Position numbers and translations under genes: made by a program
Assembly: GCA_014055525.1 (NCBI GenBank)
Contig: WIAH01000001.1
Coordinates: 62,001-126,000 of the forward strand
Length of the DNA: 64,000 nt
Origin: Nitrospira sp. CR1.3
GTDB taxonomy: Bacteria; Nitrospirota; Nitrospiria; Nitrospirales; Nitrospiraceae
Direction: 5' to 3'
Part shown: one piece after another, positions 25,917-34,754 of the stretch
Layout of the letters: each line of letters opens with the position of its first letter
Position numbering within the stretch: the first letter of the stretch is position 1
The notes under the pieces: model-generated
Database searches by the model: none
Told to the model about the DNA's origin: nothing
The model's input: the letters and a program-made list of their open reading frames with translations, nothing else

Positions 25917-26801
25917 ATGATCGTCGCATTTGGTCATGAGATGACGGAAATGTCCGAGCGATTTCATAAGCTGATCGATCTGATGGCAGCCTTGCGCGCG
26001 CCGAACGGCTGCCCCTGGGATCGTAAGCAGACCCATGAGTCGCTGAAGCCGTATCTTCTTGAAGAGACCTACGAAGTACTGGACGCGATCGATCACGACG
26101 ACCGCGCCAAGCTTCCGGAGGAACTGGGCGATGTCCTTCTGCAAGTGTTGTTTCACAGCCAGATAGCGGCGGAGGCCGGAAGTTTCACGGTCGACGATGT
26201 GATGGAACGGCTCGCAGATAAACTGATCCGGCGGCACCCCCACGTATTCACCGGCGGAACGGGCGATCCGACGCCGACCAACGCAGAGCAAGTCCTGGCC
26301 CGGTGGGAAGACATTAAGAAAGCGGAGCGGCAGGCGGCCGGGCGGCCTGAATCGGTGTTCGACGGCGTGCCAGATACTCTTCCCGCGCTCTTGCGCGCGT
26401 ACCAGATCCAGGCCAGAGCGTCGCGGGTCGGCTTCGATTGGAATCACGATCAGACGGGGTTCGATCAAGTCCTCAATAAGATTGAAGAGGAAATCCGGGA
26501 ACTCCGCGCGGCCTTGCGCCTTCCCTCTCCCGAGGGAATTTCCTCCGACAGGCAACGGCAGATCGCGGCGGAATTCGGCGACGTTCTCTTTTCTCTCGTC
26601 AATCTTGCCCGGTTCGTCAAAGTCAATCCCGAAGATACGCTGCGGCAATCCGTCAACCGATTTGTCGGACGGTTTCGATTCATCGAACAGCAGGCAGCCC
26701 AATCGGGACGCGCCGTCGGAGACCTGTCGTTCGACGAGATGAACCGATTGTGGGAAGAAGCCAAACGGCAAGAGCCTGCGACAGGCGGGAAGATCCGATG
26801 A
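25917..26801 (+). CDS. mazG: Nucleoside triphosphate pyrophosphohydrolase
   Basis: A 294-residue MazG with two tandem MazG domains. Domain 1 has CPWDRKQTHESL, LLEETYEVLDAI and the metal-binding EELGDVLLQVLFH; domain 2 has RVGFDWNH and EFGDVLFSLVNLARF. It hydrolyses (d)NTPs, including damaged ones, to NMP and PPi, and can lower ppGpp-related stress in E. coli. The start may be 25917 or the ATG at 25941. It overlaps the next gene by four bases. Confidence 0.95.
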   Translation: MIVAFGHEMTEMSERFHKLIDLMAALRAPNGCPWDRKQTHESLKPYLLEETYEVLDAIDHDDRAKLPEELGDVLLQVLFHSQIAAEAGSFTVDDVMERLADKLIRRHPHVFTGGTGDPTPTNAEQVLARWEDIKKAERQAAGRPESVFDGVPDTLPALLRAYQIQARASRVGFDWNHDQTGFDQVLNKIEEEIRELRAALRLPSPEGISSDRQRQIAAEFGDVLFSLVNLARFVKVNPEDTLRQSVNRFVGRFRFIEQQAAQSGRAVGDLSFDEMNRLWEEAKRQEPATGGKIR

Positions 26802-27415
26802 GCGACGAAGAAAACCCTTACCAAGAAGGCAAGCGCGCGGGCCTGCATCCGCTCGTGGTGGTGTTCGGTGTGCTGCTGGGGCTGTGGCTGTTTGTGGCCT
26901 TGATCGTGCCCAGCTCCAAGAACAAACAGGCGACCGGCACGGAAGGACCGGCGGCGCCGATCATTGAAGATCCCGAGGCGGCACCGGTCATTTTCAAGGT
27001 CCAGGCGACGGTGCCAGAGATGAACGCCGTCAGCGTAGTCGTCCCGGCGCAGGCTACTGAAAGCCAGGTAGTGGGATTGCTGAAACGGCTGAAAAAGGAA
27101 CGACTCGACGGCTCGTTAACCGAGCTGATCCCTGCCACAACGCCGGGCCACAAACTTGGCGACCACGCGGTCGCCGACATCTACGTGATGTCCGACGCCA
27201 GGTATGCTCAGGCCGACGTGGTCAGAACACTCGCCCGCGGGGCCCATGCGCCCGGCGGACTCTACCCGGATGCGGTGCCGTTCGAAGTGGCCATGGAAGA
27301 GATCAGGGGGCACTATCGGATCGATCTCAACAATACCGGCGCCCCTGATACCGGCTCCATCGGATTCGCCGACGAATCAGGCGTCCATTCGAAGCACTAC
27401 CGCAAGATCTTCTGA
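26798..27415 (+). CDS. Membrane-anchored protein of unknown function
   Basis: A 205-residue protein starting in an ATGA overlap with mazG. A short cytoplasmic N-terminus is followed by one membrane anchor (about 16-39, PLVVVFGVLLGLWLFVALIV), so residues 40-205 should be periplasmic. That part has a Pro-rich linker and an alpha/beta region (VQATVPEMNAVSVVVPAQ, HAVADIYVMSDARYAQADVV, FEVAMEEIRGHYRIDL). I do not recognise a domain. Coupling to mazG suggests shared expression, not necessarily shared function. Confidence 0.78.
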   Translation: MSDEENPYQEGKRAGLHPLVVVFGVLLGLWLFVALIVPSSKNKQATGTEGPAAPIIEDPEAAPVIFKVQATVPEMNAVSVVVPAQATESQVVGLLKRLKKERLDGSLTELIPATTPGHKLGDHAVADIYVMSDARYAQADVVRTLARGAHAPGGLYPDAVPFEVAMEEIRGHYRIDLNNTGAPDTGSIGFADESGVHSKHYRKIF

Positions 27416-27417
27416 CA

Positions 27418-27831
27418 TCAGATCCCCGCCCGATTCTTGATTTCAGCCCGCAGGGACTCTTGTTCCCGACCGGCCCACTCCTCCAATTTCGGGAAGAGAT
27501 GACCATGCGGACCGGTAAAGGGCTCCACAATGTTGTCCCGGCGGTCCATGAGTATCCCTTCCGCCTCTGCGATCTTCAACTTCTCGTCGGCAATCCGCCG
27601 CGTCAACAGTTTCCCGATCAAGAGCTGTTGACCGGGAGTTCCCGTAACCGGGCCGAGCAGCTTACTCCTGACCACGTCCAACTCTTCGGCGATCGAAACC
27701 TTCACGCGCACCGCGTGAGGCATCGGCCAGGAGGCGCGCCGAACCGCATAGTCGTAGGAAAACACGGGTTCCCTCGGCTCTCGAAACGGTCCGCTGACTT
27801 CGAGAATCGTCATCCTGTTGTCCATTGCCAT
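27418..27831 (-). CDS. Conserved-looking hypothetical protein
   Basis: A 137-residue soluble protein without signal peptide or membrane segment. Central helices EELDVVRSKLLGPVTG and LLIGKLLTRRIADEKLKIAEAEGIL suggest an alpha-helical core, with a Trp-containing C-terminus. It ends convergently, two bases from the membrane protein above, and lies 17 bases downstream of hemG's stop... read on the same strand as hemG, so it starts upstream of nothing else known. No family recognised. Confidence 0.62.
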   Translation of the reverse strand: MAMDNRMTILEVSGPFREPREPVFSYDYAVRRASWPMPHAVRVKVSIAEELDVVRSKLLGPVTGTPGQQLLIGKLLTRRIADEKLKIAEAEGILMDRRDNIVEPFTGPHGHLFPKLEEWAGREQESLRAEIKNRAGI

Positions 27832-27848
27832 GCCTTCGTTCCCCTATT

Positions 27849-29297
27849 TTAGCCTCGTTCACCTGACAGATAACGGACCACGCGGTCGGCGGCAATGGCT
27901 CCGTCGCGGATACAATCCGGAATCCCCACACCTCGATAGGCGGAACCGGTCAACACCAGGCCTCCGTAGCGACTTAGCGCCCTATCAATCTGCTCCAGCC
28001 GCTCAAGATGCCCCAGTACGTACTGCGGCATCGCCTTTATCCAGCGATTGACTTCGACATAGGTCGGATCGGCGGCCAGACCGCAGATCTGTTTCAGTTC
28101 CGATCGCACTCTTCCCGCCAGCTCTCGGTCGTCCAGCTGAAGGATTGCCTCCCGTCCGACGCCGCCGACATAACAGCGGACAAGGAGTTGGTCGCCCGGA
28201 GCGCGATGGGGCCATTTCAACGAGGTCCAGGTCGCGGCAATCAACTCGCGCTGCTCGACGCGCGGCACGACAAATCCGAATCCCTGGACGGCCCCGCCGG
28301 CGACGGAAGCAGGGTACGCCATGGCAACCGTCGCGGTCGAGGCATAGGGAATCAACTCCAACAGACCGCCGGCGATCGGGGTCAACGGTCGGAGCAGTTC
28401 CGCCGAAACATAGGCCGGGGTCGCGAGCACGAGGCTGTCCACCGAGAGAGCCGACCCGTCGTTCAGCATCACGTCGTAGGTCCACCGGCCCAATTGATGT
28501 GATCGCACCCGCAGCGATTCGACGGTCGAGCCGCATTTCAGCGTCACGCCCTGCTCTGTCAAGCGGCGGACGAGCGCGGTGACGAGATCTTCCAATCCAT
28601 TTTTCAGACTGACGAACATCGTCTGCTTGCGGCCGGCCGATGCCGGTCCGGTCGCACGGGGGCGCGCCGCCATCATGCCGCGAATGACGCTGCCGTACTC
28701 CCGCTCCAGTTCAGGAAAACGGGGGAACGTGGCCTTCACGCTCATCTGTTCGGCATCTCCGGCGTAGATGCCGGCCATCAACGGTTCCATCATGCGCTCG
28801 AAGGCCTGCCGGCCGAATCGCCGCCGGAAAAATGACGCCAATGACTCGTCGTCTTGCGATCGCCTGGCCGGCAGGACGAGATCTAATCCCATCCGGCTCA
28901 GGCCGGTGACGGTCAAGAGCCCGCTCTGCAGGAATGGTCCGATCTGGCCGGGAGTAATGACCACCAACCCCTCGGGCAACTCGCGGAGTCGACCGCCGGA
29001 ATAGACACAGGCCTTTTTCCCCGTCTCATTGGTGCTGATCAGCTGATTCGTCAGACCGAGCTTCTCGATGAATTCGAGGCCGGCTGGTTTTTGCGACAGA
29101 AAGGAATCCGGTCCGGCTTCCGTCACGAGCTCGCCGACGCGATGCGTGACGATCTTGCCGCCCCATGCCGGGCTTGCATCGAACACTGTGCATTCAATCC
29201 GGAGGCCGGTGGCCCCGGCGCGTTCCTGCAGTGAAAAGGCGGTGGCCAGACCGGAAATGCCTCCGCCCACGATGGCGACTGTGCGGGAATTGCTCAC
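27849..29297 (-). CDS. hemG: Protoporphyrinogen oxidase
   Basis: A 482-residue FAD enzyme of the HemY/PPOX type (sometimes named hemY), oxidising protoporphyrinogen IX to protoporphyrin IX with oxygen as typical acceptor. FAD-binding dinucleotide fold at VAIVGGGISGLATAFSL, second FAD motif near GGKIVTHRVGELVTEAGPDSF, and C-terminal FAD contact GLVLTGSAYRGVGIPDCIRD. Last gene of hemE-hemH-hemG; the ATG overlaps the hemH stop by four bases. Its presence suggests oxygen-dependent haem synthesis. Confidence 0.95.
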   Translation of the reverse strand: MSNSRTVAIVGGGISGLATAFSLQERAGATGLRIECTVFDASPAWGGKIVTHRVGELVTEAGPDSFLSQKPAGLEFIEKLGLTNQLISTNETGKKACVYSGGRLRELPEGLVVITPGQIGPFLQSGLLTVTGLSRMGLDLVLPARRSQDDESLASFFRRRFGRQAFERMMEPLMAGIYAGDAEQMSVKATFPRFPELEREYGSVIRGMMAARPRATGPASAGRKQTMFVSLKNGLEDLVTALVRRLTEQGVTLKCGSTVESLRVRSHQLGRWTYDVMLNDGSALSVDSLVLATPAYVSAELLRPLTPIAGGLLELIPYASTATVAMAYPASVAGGAVQGFGFVVPRVEQRELIAATWTSLKWPHRAPGDQLLVRCYVGGVGREAILQLDDRELAGRVRSELKQICGLAADPTYVEVNRWIKAMPQYVLGHLERLEQIDRALSRYGGLVLTGSAYRGVGIPDCIRDGAIAADRVVRYLSGERG

Positions 29298-30241
29298 GAC
29301 GCGGTGGTCAGGGAAGATTCATGCGCGGCCAAGACCTCGATCAAGATCTCAACCATGGCGGACGAGTCGTTCAGCATGGCGATTCGCTCGAGCTGCATTC
29401 CGAAGCCGGCGGCCAATTGCTTCAATTCGATGTCGATGTCGTAAAGCGTTTCGACATGATCGCACAGGAAGCCGATCGGCGCGACGAGCACATGCCGGTG
29501 GCCTGCGCGAGCCAATTCCTCGACGGCCGAGTCCACCGTGGGCCCCAACCACTTTTCTCCCGAACGCCCCTGACTCTGGTAGGCGAAGCGCGTCGGCTGG
29601 CTTCCCAATAAGGCGGCGACCGCCTCGACCGTCCCCTTCACTTCTTCCGGATAGGGATCATTCATCGCCACGATCCGTTCCGGCAGACTGTGAGCCGTAA
29701 AGAGAACCGGCGTCTTCGCCCTCATTTCGACGGGAAACCTGAGCAGCGCCTGCCGGATGTTGTCCGCGATCGCCGCGATGAATCTCGGGTGCCGATGCCA
29801 ACTCCCGACGTAACTGACGGGGCAATCGTTGCGGAGCGCGGATCGAGCGTCCTCCACTTTTTCCCGGTATGCCCCTGTGCTCAACGAGGATTGTTGCGGC
29901 GCCATGCAGAGCCCGATGACCAGTTCAGGCTCTTCGCGTAGCAGCTCGGCGTAGGTGTCTTTGATGAAGGGATGCCAGTGCCGCAAGCCGACATAGACCC
30001 TATAGCGACCGCCGGACTCGTTCAATCGCCGTTCGAGCTTCGTCGCCACCGCTTTCGTGATGCCGACAGCGGGGGATTGTCCGCCGGTGGCGCGATAGCG
30101 CCGGCGGATTTCCTCGACCAGTTCAGGCGGCGTTGGACGCCCGCCGCGCACGTCGAGCAGGAACGGTTCCACATTCTCCAGACAGTCTGGTCCTCCCATG
30201 GCCATCAAAAGAATGGCTATGGGATGTTGCAGCGTGAGCAT
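29294..30241 (-). CDS. hemH: Ferrochelatase
   Basis: A 315-residue ferrochelatase inserting Fe2+ into protoporphyrin IX. Conserved parts are ILLMAMGGPDCLENVEPFL at the start, VGLRHWHPFIKD (metal/porphyrin His), LFTAHSLPERIV and APIGFLCDHVETLYDIDIE. The start at 30241 is preferred over the in-frame ATG at 30256 because the latter lies inside the intergenic hairpin arm. It is coupled to hemG by an ATGA overlap. Confidence 0.95.
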   Translation of the reverse strand: MLTLQHPIAILLMAMGGPDCLENVEPFLLDVRGGRPTPPELVEEIRRRYRATGGQSPAVGITKAVATKLERRLNESGGRYRVYVGLRHWHPFIKDTYAELLREEPELVIGLCMAPQQSSLSTGAYREKVEDARSALRNDCPVSYVGSWHRHPRFIAAIADNIRQALLRFPVEMRAKTPVLFTAHSLPERIVAMNDPYPEEVKGTVEAVAALLGSQPTRFAYQSQGRSGEKWLGPTVDSAVEELARAGHRHVLVAPIGFLCDHVETLYDIDIELKQLAAGFGMQLERIAMLNDSSAMVEILIEVLAAHESSLTTAS

Positions 30242-30250
30242 GCCACTCTT

Positions 30251-30333
30251 CGTCATTCGTCAACCGTCATGCGTCAATCGAATCAGCGTGCGGGGGCTCC
30301 TCACGATTGACGCATGACGATTGACCATTGACG
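30251..30333. repeat. Long hairpin of CGTCANN heptads between hemE and hemH
   Basis: Left arm 30251-30280 is four perfect-length heptads of CGTCANN; right arm 30304-30333 is its near-perfect inverted copy (only a few mismatches over 30 bases), around a 23-base loop. It begins three bases from the hemE stop and ends ten bases before the hemH start, so it occupies almost the whole spacer. Confidence 0.85.
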
Positions 30334-30335
30334 TC

Positions 30336-31361
30336 CTACCGCTGACTGAGCTTATGAATCATGTTGATGGCGGCTTCAACATGTTCGACCGGAGTAGTCG
30401 GCAGAATGCCGTGGCCCAGATTGAAGATGTGTCCGTTTCGACCGGCTGCGCGGCGCAGGATGTCCTCCACACGACGCTCGATTTCATTGAGCGGAGCGTA
30501 CAGGGCCACGGGGTCCAGGTTGCCTTGGACGGCCCGGTCGTAGCCGATTCTCGCCCAGGCTTCATCGAGATGGATGCGCCAATCGACGCCGACCACGTCT
30601 CCACCTGCCTCCCTCATTTGCCTGAGGATCGCGGTCGTTCCCGTTCCGAAGTGGATCGCCGGCACGCCTTCGCGTTTCAGCCCTTCAAAAATCAGTTGCA
30701 CGTGCGGCAGGACATATTCAGCATAATCACCGGCCGAGAGACAACCCACCCAGCTATCGAACAATTGAACCGCCTGCGCTCCGGCACGAATCTGACGGCG
30801 GAGATAGCCTGTGACGACACGGGCCAGCTTGTCCATCAGTTTGTGCCACGTATCCGGCTCACGATACATTATCGACTTGGTCAGGATGTAGTTGCGCGAG
30901 CCTCCGCCCTCGATGGCATAACTCGCCAGCGTGAACGGGGCGCCGGCAAACCCGATGAGCGGGACCCGCCCGTCCAACGCCTTATCTGCCTGGCGGATGG
31001 CCTCCGCGACGTAGTCCAACTCACTCCCGTCGATGACGTTCAACCGCTCCACATCGGCTCGCTCGCGCACCGGATTGTGAATGACCGGTCCCTCCCCTTC
31101 TGCAAACTCAAGATGTAATCCCATTGCTTCCAACGGCAGGAGAATGTCGGCAAAGATGATGGCGGCGTCGAGGGGAAACCGTTCAATTGGCTGGAGCGTC
31201 ACCTGCGCGGCGAGTTCGGGAGTCTTGCACAGCTCGAGCATCGAGTGTTTGGCGCGAAGCGACCGGTATTCGGCCATATAGCGGCCTGCCTGGCGCATGA
31301 ACCAGACAGGCGTGCAGTCCACCGGTTCGCGCCGGCAGGCTTTAAGAAATCGATCGGTCAT
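30336..31361 (-). CDS. hemE: Uroporphyrinogen decarboxylase
   Basis: A 341-residue enzyme that removes four carboxyl groups from uroporphyrinogen III to give coproporphyrinogen III. The substrate-binding signature PVWFMRQAGRYMAEYR lies at residues about 19-34, with the catalytic Asp in IIFADILLPLEAMG and GFAGAPFTLASYAIEGG further on. First gene of the minus-strand haem operon hemE-hemH-hemG. The step from coproporphyrinogen to protoporphyrinogen (HemF or HemN) is not in the window. Confidence 0.97.
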   Translation of the reverse strand: MTDRFLKACRREPVDCTPVWFMRQAGRYMAEYRSLRAKHSMLELCKTPELAAQVTLQPIERFPLDAAIIFADILLPLEAMGLHLEFAEGEGPVIHNPVRERADVERLNVIDGSELDYVAEAIRQADKALDGRVPLIGFAGAPFTLASYAIEGGGSRNYILTKSIMYREPDTWHKLMDKLARVVTGYLRRQIRAGAQAVQLFDSWVGCLSAGDYAEYVLPHVQLIFEGLKREGVPAIHFGTGTTAILRQMREAGGDVVGVDWRIHLDEAWARIGYDRAVQGNLDPVALYAPLNEIERRVEDILRRAAGRNGHIFNLGHGILPTTPVEHVEAAINMIHKLSQR

Positions 31362-31721
31362 GGATTCTTGGCATTCTAGGTGGCCCCCGTGAAGGCTGTC
31401 AAATTCTTCGCCCGCAGTGAGAAACGCCGATATATCCCCGGAGCTCCGCGCCGAATTGCCGCGCTTTTGTAGACAAGGAGGGCTGTTCCCGTAGAATGAA
31501 CTGGCTCAGGATGGAGCTTCCGAAAACAGCTCTATCATTCGGGGCCGATTGTATGTATAATGAGATCCTGTCATCAACGGGTTACGAATCGGTATCTGTC
31601 CTAACCCGGTATTCTGCGGCCTGCCCCGTGATCCACCAACAGTTGCCGCGGCTTCATTGAGAAACACGGGATGTTGTGTGTGCCTGGCGAAACCACGCCA
31701 GGGATAGCTGGAGGTACTCGA
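31362..31721. other. Divergent spacer between hemE and desaturase
   Basis: 360 bases with no gene seen. On the plus strand a TATAAT at 31556-31561 could be a -10 box, but its -35 position is poor. CGGGTTA/TAACCCG arms form a hairpin at 31578-31608. A perfect 7-bp stem with a 6-base loop, CCTGGCG/CGCCAGG (31683-31702), ends eight bases before the GGAGG of the desaturase and could affect its translation. Confidence 0.45.
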
Positions 31722-32696
31722 ATGTCCGACGTTCGCATCTTACATCCGACCAAGGTCCAACAGCTCTGGTTTACCTTCCTCCGTTGGTTCGATTCCTGGG
31801 CGGGACTCGAATATATGAAAACGGACGGAGTTCCCAAGATGGACTGGTTCCGCTGCGTGCCGATTATCGCCGTCCATGCCATGTGCCTGGGGGTCATCTG
31901 GGTCGGCGTGAGTTGGATCGCCGTCGCGGTGGCTGTCGCGTTTTATCTTGTCCGGATGTTTGCCATCACCGGGTGGTACCACCGGTACTTCTCCCATCGG
32001 ACGTTCAAGACGACACGCGCCTGCCAGTTTGCCTTTGCCGTCCTGGGGGGATCCTGCGCCCAGCGGGGACCGCTCTGGTGGGCCGGCCATCATCGTCATC
32101 ATCACATCGCTTCGGATACGAAAGACGACGTCCACTCGCCGCGCCATGGAGGGTTTCTCTGGTCGCACATCGGCTGGTTCACCTCGCAGACCCATTTCGC
32201 GCCCAGACTGAAGGCGATTGCCGATTTTGCAAAATTTCCGGAACTGCGATTCCTCGATCGTTTCGATATTCTCGTCCCGACCGTCGCCGGCTTTGGAATG
32301 TTCGGGCTGGGCAAGCTCCTCGAAATCTATGCGCCGGAGTTCGGAACGAACGGTCCGCAGATGCTCATCTGGGGTTTCTTCGTTTCCACGGTGGCGCTGA
32401 TCCACGGCACCTGTACGATCAACTCGCTTTCCCATGTGTATGGTTCGCAGCGATATGACACCGGCGACGACAGCCGCAACAACTTTTTCCTCGCCTTGAT
32501 CACCCTTGGCGAAGGCTGGCACAACAACCACCATTACTATCCTGCTTCAACCAGGCAGGGCTTTTACTGGTGGGAGATCGACATGACCTACTACGGCTTG
32601 AAGCTGATGGAATGGCTCGGTCTGGTGTGGGATATCAAGGACGTGCCGGTCTACGTGCGGGAACAGAAGAGCAAGCACGAAGCAATCGCCGTATGA
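31722..32696 (+). CDS. Delta-9-type fatty acid desaturase
   Basis: A 324-residue membrane di-iron desaturase. The three His boxes are HRYFSHR, HRHHH and HNNHH, the acyl-CoA/acyl-lipid delta-9 pattern. Membrane segments lie at about 45-80, 165-190 and 195-215. It introduces a cis double bond into saturated acyl chains using oxygen and an electron donor. The start at 31722 has GGAGG seven bases upstream. A stem-loop sits just before that ribosome-binding site. No electron-transfer partner gene is adjacent. Confidence 0.93.
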   Translation: MSDVRILHPTKVQQLWFTFLRWFDSWAGLEYMKTDGVPKMDWFRCVPIIAVHAMCLGVIWVGVSWIAVAVAVAFYLVRMFAITGWYHRYFSHRTFKTTRACQFAFAVLGGSCAQRGPLWWAGHHRHHHIASDTKDDVHSPRHGGFLWSHIGWFTSQTHFAPRLKAIADFAKFPELRFLDRFDILVPTVAGFGMFGLGKLLEIYAPEFGTNGPQMLIWGFFVSTVALIHGTCTINSLSHVYGSQRYDTGDDSRNNFFLALITLGEGWHNNHHYYPASTRQGFYWWEIDMTYYGLKLMEWLGLVWDIKDVPVYVREQKSKHEAIAV

Positions 32697-32710
32697 TGAC
32701 GGAGGCGGCA

Positions 32711-33160
32711 TTACCCCTGGCCTGAACCTTCAGCCAGGGCAGCCAGCGCTTCGCGAATCCGCCGGCTCTGCTCTTCGATCACCCCACGTTTCGCTTCCGC
32801 AACAATCCAGGCATCGCCGGCATCGAGCTCGAATCGATAATGATTCGATCGCGTCGAGAACCATTCGACATAGGGGTGCGGCACGAGATTCGGGTGCGGA
32901 TCGAACGAGATCAAATTCACCGTCCCGATTTGCGGGTTTTCCATATCGCCGATCACCTGAGCGGCGATCTCATCGTCCTCGAAGCGCCGGTTACGGAACT
33001 CAATTACTTGTCCGGCGATATCAGCCTTGAAATTCCCTTTCAGATAGAGATCAACCGGACCCACGCCGGCTATCACGATCCGTCCCACGACGGTTCCTTC
33101 GATTCGATTGTCGAGGAATCCTTCCTGTACCCACCGCCCGTTCCCGAACTTCTGCGCCAT
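32711..33160 (-). CDS. Conserved hypothetical protein
   Basis: A 149-residue soluble protein. The start at 33160 has GGAG upstream; the long frame beyond it is a shadow of the transporter gene. Beta-rich sequence begins AQKFGNGRWVQEGFLDNRIEG and continues IVIAGVGPVDLYLKGNF and VNLISFDPHPNLVPHPYVEWF, then ends in a helical tail rich in Ala and Glu. No named domain recognised. It lies 17 bases after the EamA transporter on the same strand and convergent with the desaturase. Confidence 0.72.
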   Translation of the reverse strand: MAQKFGNGRWVQEGFLDNRIEGTVVGRIVIAGVGPVDLYLKGNFKADIAGQVIEFRNRRFEDDEIAAQVIGDMENPQIGTVNLISFDPHPNLVPHPYVEWFSTRSNHYRFELDAGDAWIVAEAKRGVIEEQSRRIREALAALAEGSGQG

Positions 33161-33177
33161 CGTGCTCCGTTCCTGTT

Positions 33178-34041
33178 CTAAGCCGGCTCGGCCGCGCCAT
33201 GCGCTGCCGGCTGCGGATTCGACACAAACGCGCCGATGACGACGGCGATCAGGATCAGGCCGCTTCCGATCCAGCCTTGGATATCCAGCGTTTCGCCGAG
33301 AAAATACCACGCGAGCCACGCCGCGTACGCCGGCTCGGAGGCGAACACCAGCGCCACTTGCTGCGCGGGAACGATCCGTTGCGCCCACATCTGCACGGCA
33401 AAGGCGCCGGTGGCCAGTCCGCCGGTCACAGCTAATCCAACCAACAACACCGCGCTCGGCGCGAAGGCGCCGGCCGGCGCCTGCTCCCACCACATGGCGG
33501 GGATGAACAACAGCGTCATGGCGATCAACTGCCACAGCAGGAGCGACGGCGCGTCGAAGGCGCGCGTGAATCGTTCGAGGCATACGATATGCCCGGCAAA
33601 CGCAATCGCGCAGGCAATCGTCATGAGATCACCCAGATTCATCGTTGTGCTGGGCTTCACCAGCAGCCACAGCCCGGCCGTGGCGATCGTCGTGGCGACG
33701 ATGACCCGTCGATCAAAGCGCCGCAGGATCAGCGGAACGAAAATCACGTAGAGCGCGGTCAAAAACGCGCTGTTTGACGCGCTGGAATAGCGCAATCCGA
33801 CTGTTTGCAGAACGTACCCGAGAAACAGGAACAGGGTGGCGATTCCGCCGGCGTACAAGATGTTCCGTCCCCGGCGAAGACGGTGCCGCGCCATTGCGAA
33901 CCATATGCCGACCAGCAATGTGCCGAGGAAGAATCGAAGAAACAGGAACGACAGAGGAGGAATCTGCTCCAGCGCCGCTTTCGTCGCGGGGAACGTGGCG
34001 CCCCAAATGAACGTGCTAAGGAGGAGTGCAAGTCGCGGCAT
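33178..34041 (-). CDS. EamA/DMT-family transporter
   Basis: A 287-residue inner-membrane transporter with ten predicted membrane helices in two EamA repeats. Start LALLLSTFIWGATFPATKAAL and the repeat boundary near GDLMTIACAIAFAGHIVCLERF are typical, as is the end FLGETLDIQGWIGSGLILIAVVIG. Members move amino acids, nucleotides or other metabolites, usually outward; the substrate is not predictable. It precedes a conserved hypothetical gene on the same strand. Confidence 0.92.
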   Translation of the reverse strand: MPRLALLLSTFIWGATFPATKAALEQIPPLSFLFLRFFLGTLLVGIWFAMARHRLRRGRNILYAGGIATLFLFLGYVLQTVGLRYSSASNSAFLTALYVIFVPLILRRFDRRVIVATTIATAGLWLLVKPSTTMNLGDLMTIACAIAFAGHIVCLERFTRAFDAPSLLLWQLIAMTLLFIPAMWWEQAPAGAFAPSAVLLVGLAVTGGLATGAFAVQMWAQRIVPAQQVALVFASEPAYAAWLAWYFLGETLDIQGWIGSGLILIAVVIGAFVSNPQPAAHGAAEPA

Positions 34042-34052
34042 GGAAGAGGGGC

Positions 34053-34140
34053 AGTTCTGAGTTTTGATTGTTCGAGGTTAGAGATGGAGCCGTCGGACCG
34101 TCCCGAGTCATCCACAACTCAGCATTCGGAACCCAGAACT
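34053..34140. repeat. Hairpin spacer of degenerate AGTTCTG-type units
   Basis: Left arm from 34053 (AGTTCTGAGTTTTGATTG) pairs imperfectly with right arm 34116-34140 (AACTCAGCATTCGG then AACCCAGAACT). The unit resembles the exact GTTCTGA tandem array at 62975-63016. Confidence 0.6.
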
Positions 34141-34142
34141 AC

Positions 34143-34172
34143 GCAGGATGTTCAAAAAGCTCACCATCCTGC
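34143..34172. repeat. Minimal terminal-repeat hairpin next to a stop codon
   Basis: GCAGGATG (34143-34150) and CATCCTGC (34165-34172) are exact inverted arms around a 14-base loop TTCAAAAAGCTCAC. The left half resembles the ends of the 21303 and 53865 repeats (TCAAAAAG). It touches the stop codon of the minus-strand gene at 34172 and may be a reduced copy acting as a terminator. Confidence 0.65.
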
Positions 34173-34375
34173 TACGGTTTGCAGAGTGGGCACTTGCGTT
34201 GATCCGTCGTCCCGGCTTGCTCCATCGCTGCGAGCGCACGCTCTTTATCCGGATAGTCGAACCAGCCGCCGGCCCAATAATCGGTCGAAGATTGGGTCGA
34301 CGGGACTTCCGAACACCGGTCTTTGTGGAGCGTCACTCGATCGATCGAGCGCGCGATGTGAATCCAGTAAATCAT
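34172..34375 (-). CDS. Small CPLC-motif protein
   Basis: A 67-residue protein: IHIARSIDRVTLHKDRCSEVP, then GGWFDYPDKERALAAMEQAG and the C-terminal CPLCKP. The arrangement H-x-x-x-C ... W-x-x-x-x-x-x-x-x-A-x-x-x-A ... CxxC is a recurring small bacterial protein type that probably binds zinc. No strong ribosome-binding site is visible. It ends against the 34143 hairpin. Function unknown. Confidence 0.62.
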   Translation of the reverse strand: MIYWIHIARSIDRVTLHKDRCSEVPSTQSSTDYWAGGWFDYPDKERALAAMEQAGTTDQRKCPLCKP

Positions 34376-34468
34376 GCGGGAATCTTCAGCAGCAAACGGT
34401 GCGGAGTGAGGGGCGGTAGGAGCACTGACTCGAAAATCTGATCGCGCTTACCCCTACCCCTCACTGAA

Positions 34469-34645
34469 TCACGGAAGGAGCTGCCACTCATCCTTCTCGA
34501 TAAAGACCTTCACTCCGGTTTCAAGCTTTTTGATGTCGTCTTTCTCAAAGAGCCGAAAATAGCGCTCAATCCGATCATCGTCGTCAATCCGCTCCTCCTG
34601 CATCATCCCGTTGTGGCCCTTGTATCTCCTGATCAACACCGCCAT
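34469..34645 (-). CDS. Small acidic protein, 58 residues
   Basis: A short gene with AGGAGG eight bases before its ATG. The product opens MAVLIRRYKGHNGMMQEE, has an acidic patch IDDDDRIERYF and ends KVFIEKDEWQLLP. Codon use looks like the neighbours. It precedes the CPLC-motif gene on the same strand by 93 bases and may share a transcript with it. No domain recognised. Confidence 0.7.
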   Translation of the reverse strand: MAVLIRRYKGHNGMMQEERIDDDDRIERYFRLFEKDDIKKLETGVKVFIEKDEWQLLP

Positions 34646-34754
34646 CGCACATCCTCCTCAGCCGCTCTGAACACCCCTAGTCTTCGAACCAGGCAGGTGT
34701 GGTACAATACGGCATCGTCGAACGACCGGTCAAGGGTTGCCAGGATTCAGACCC

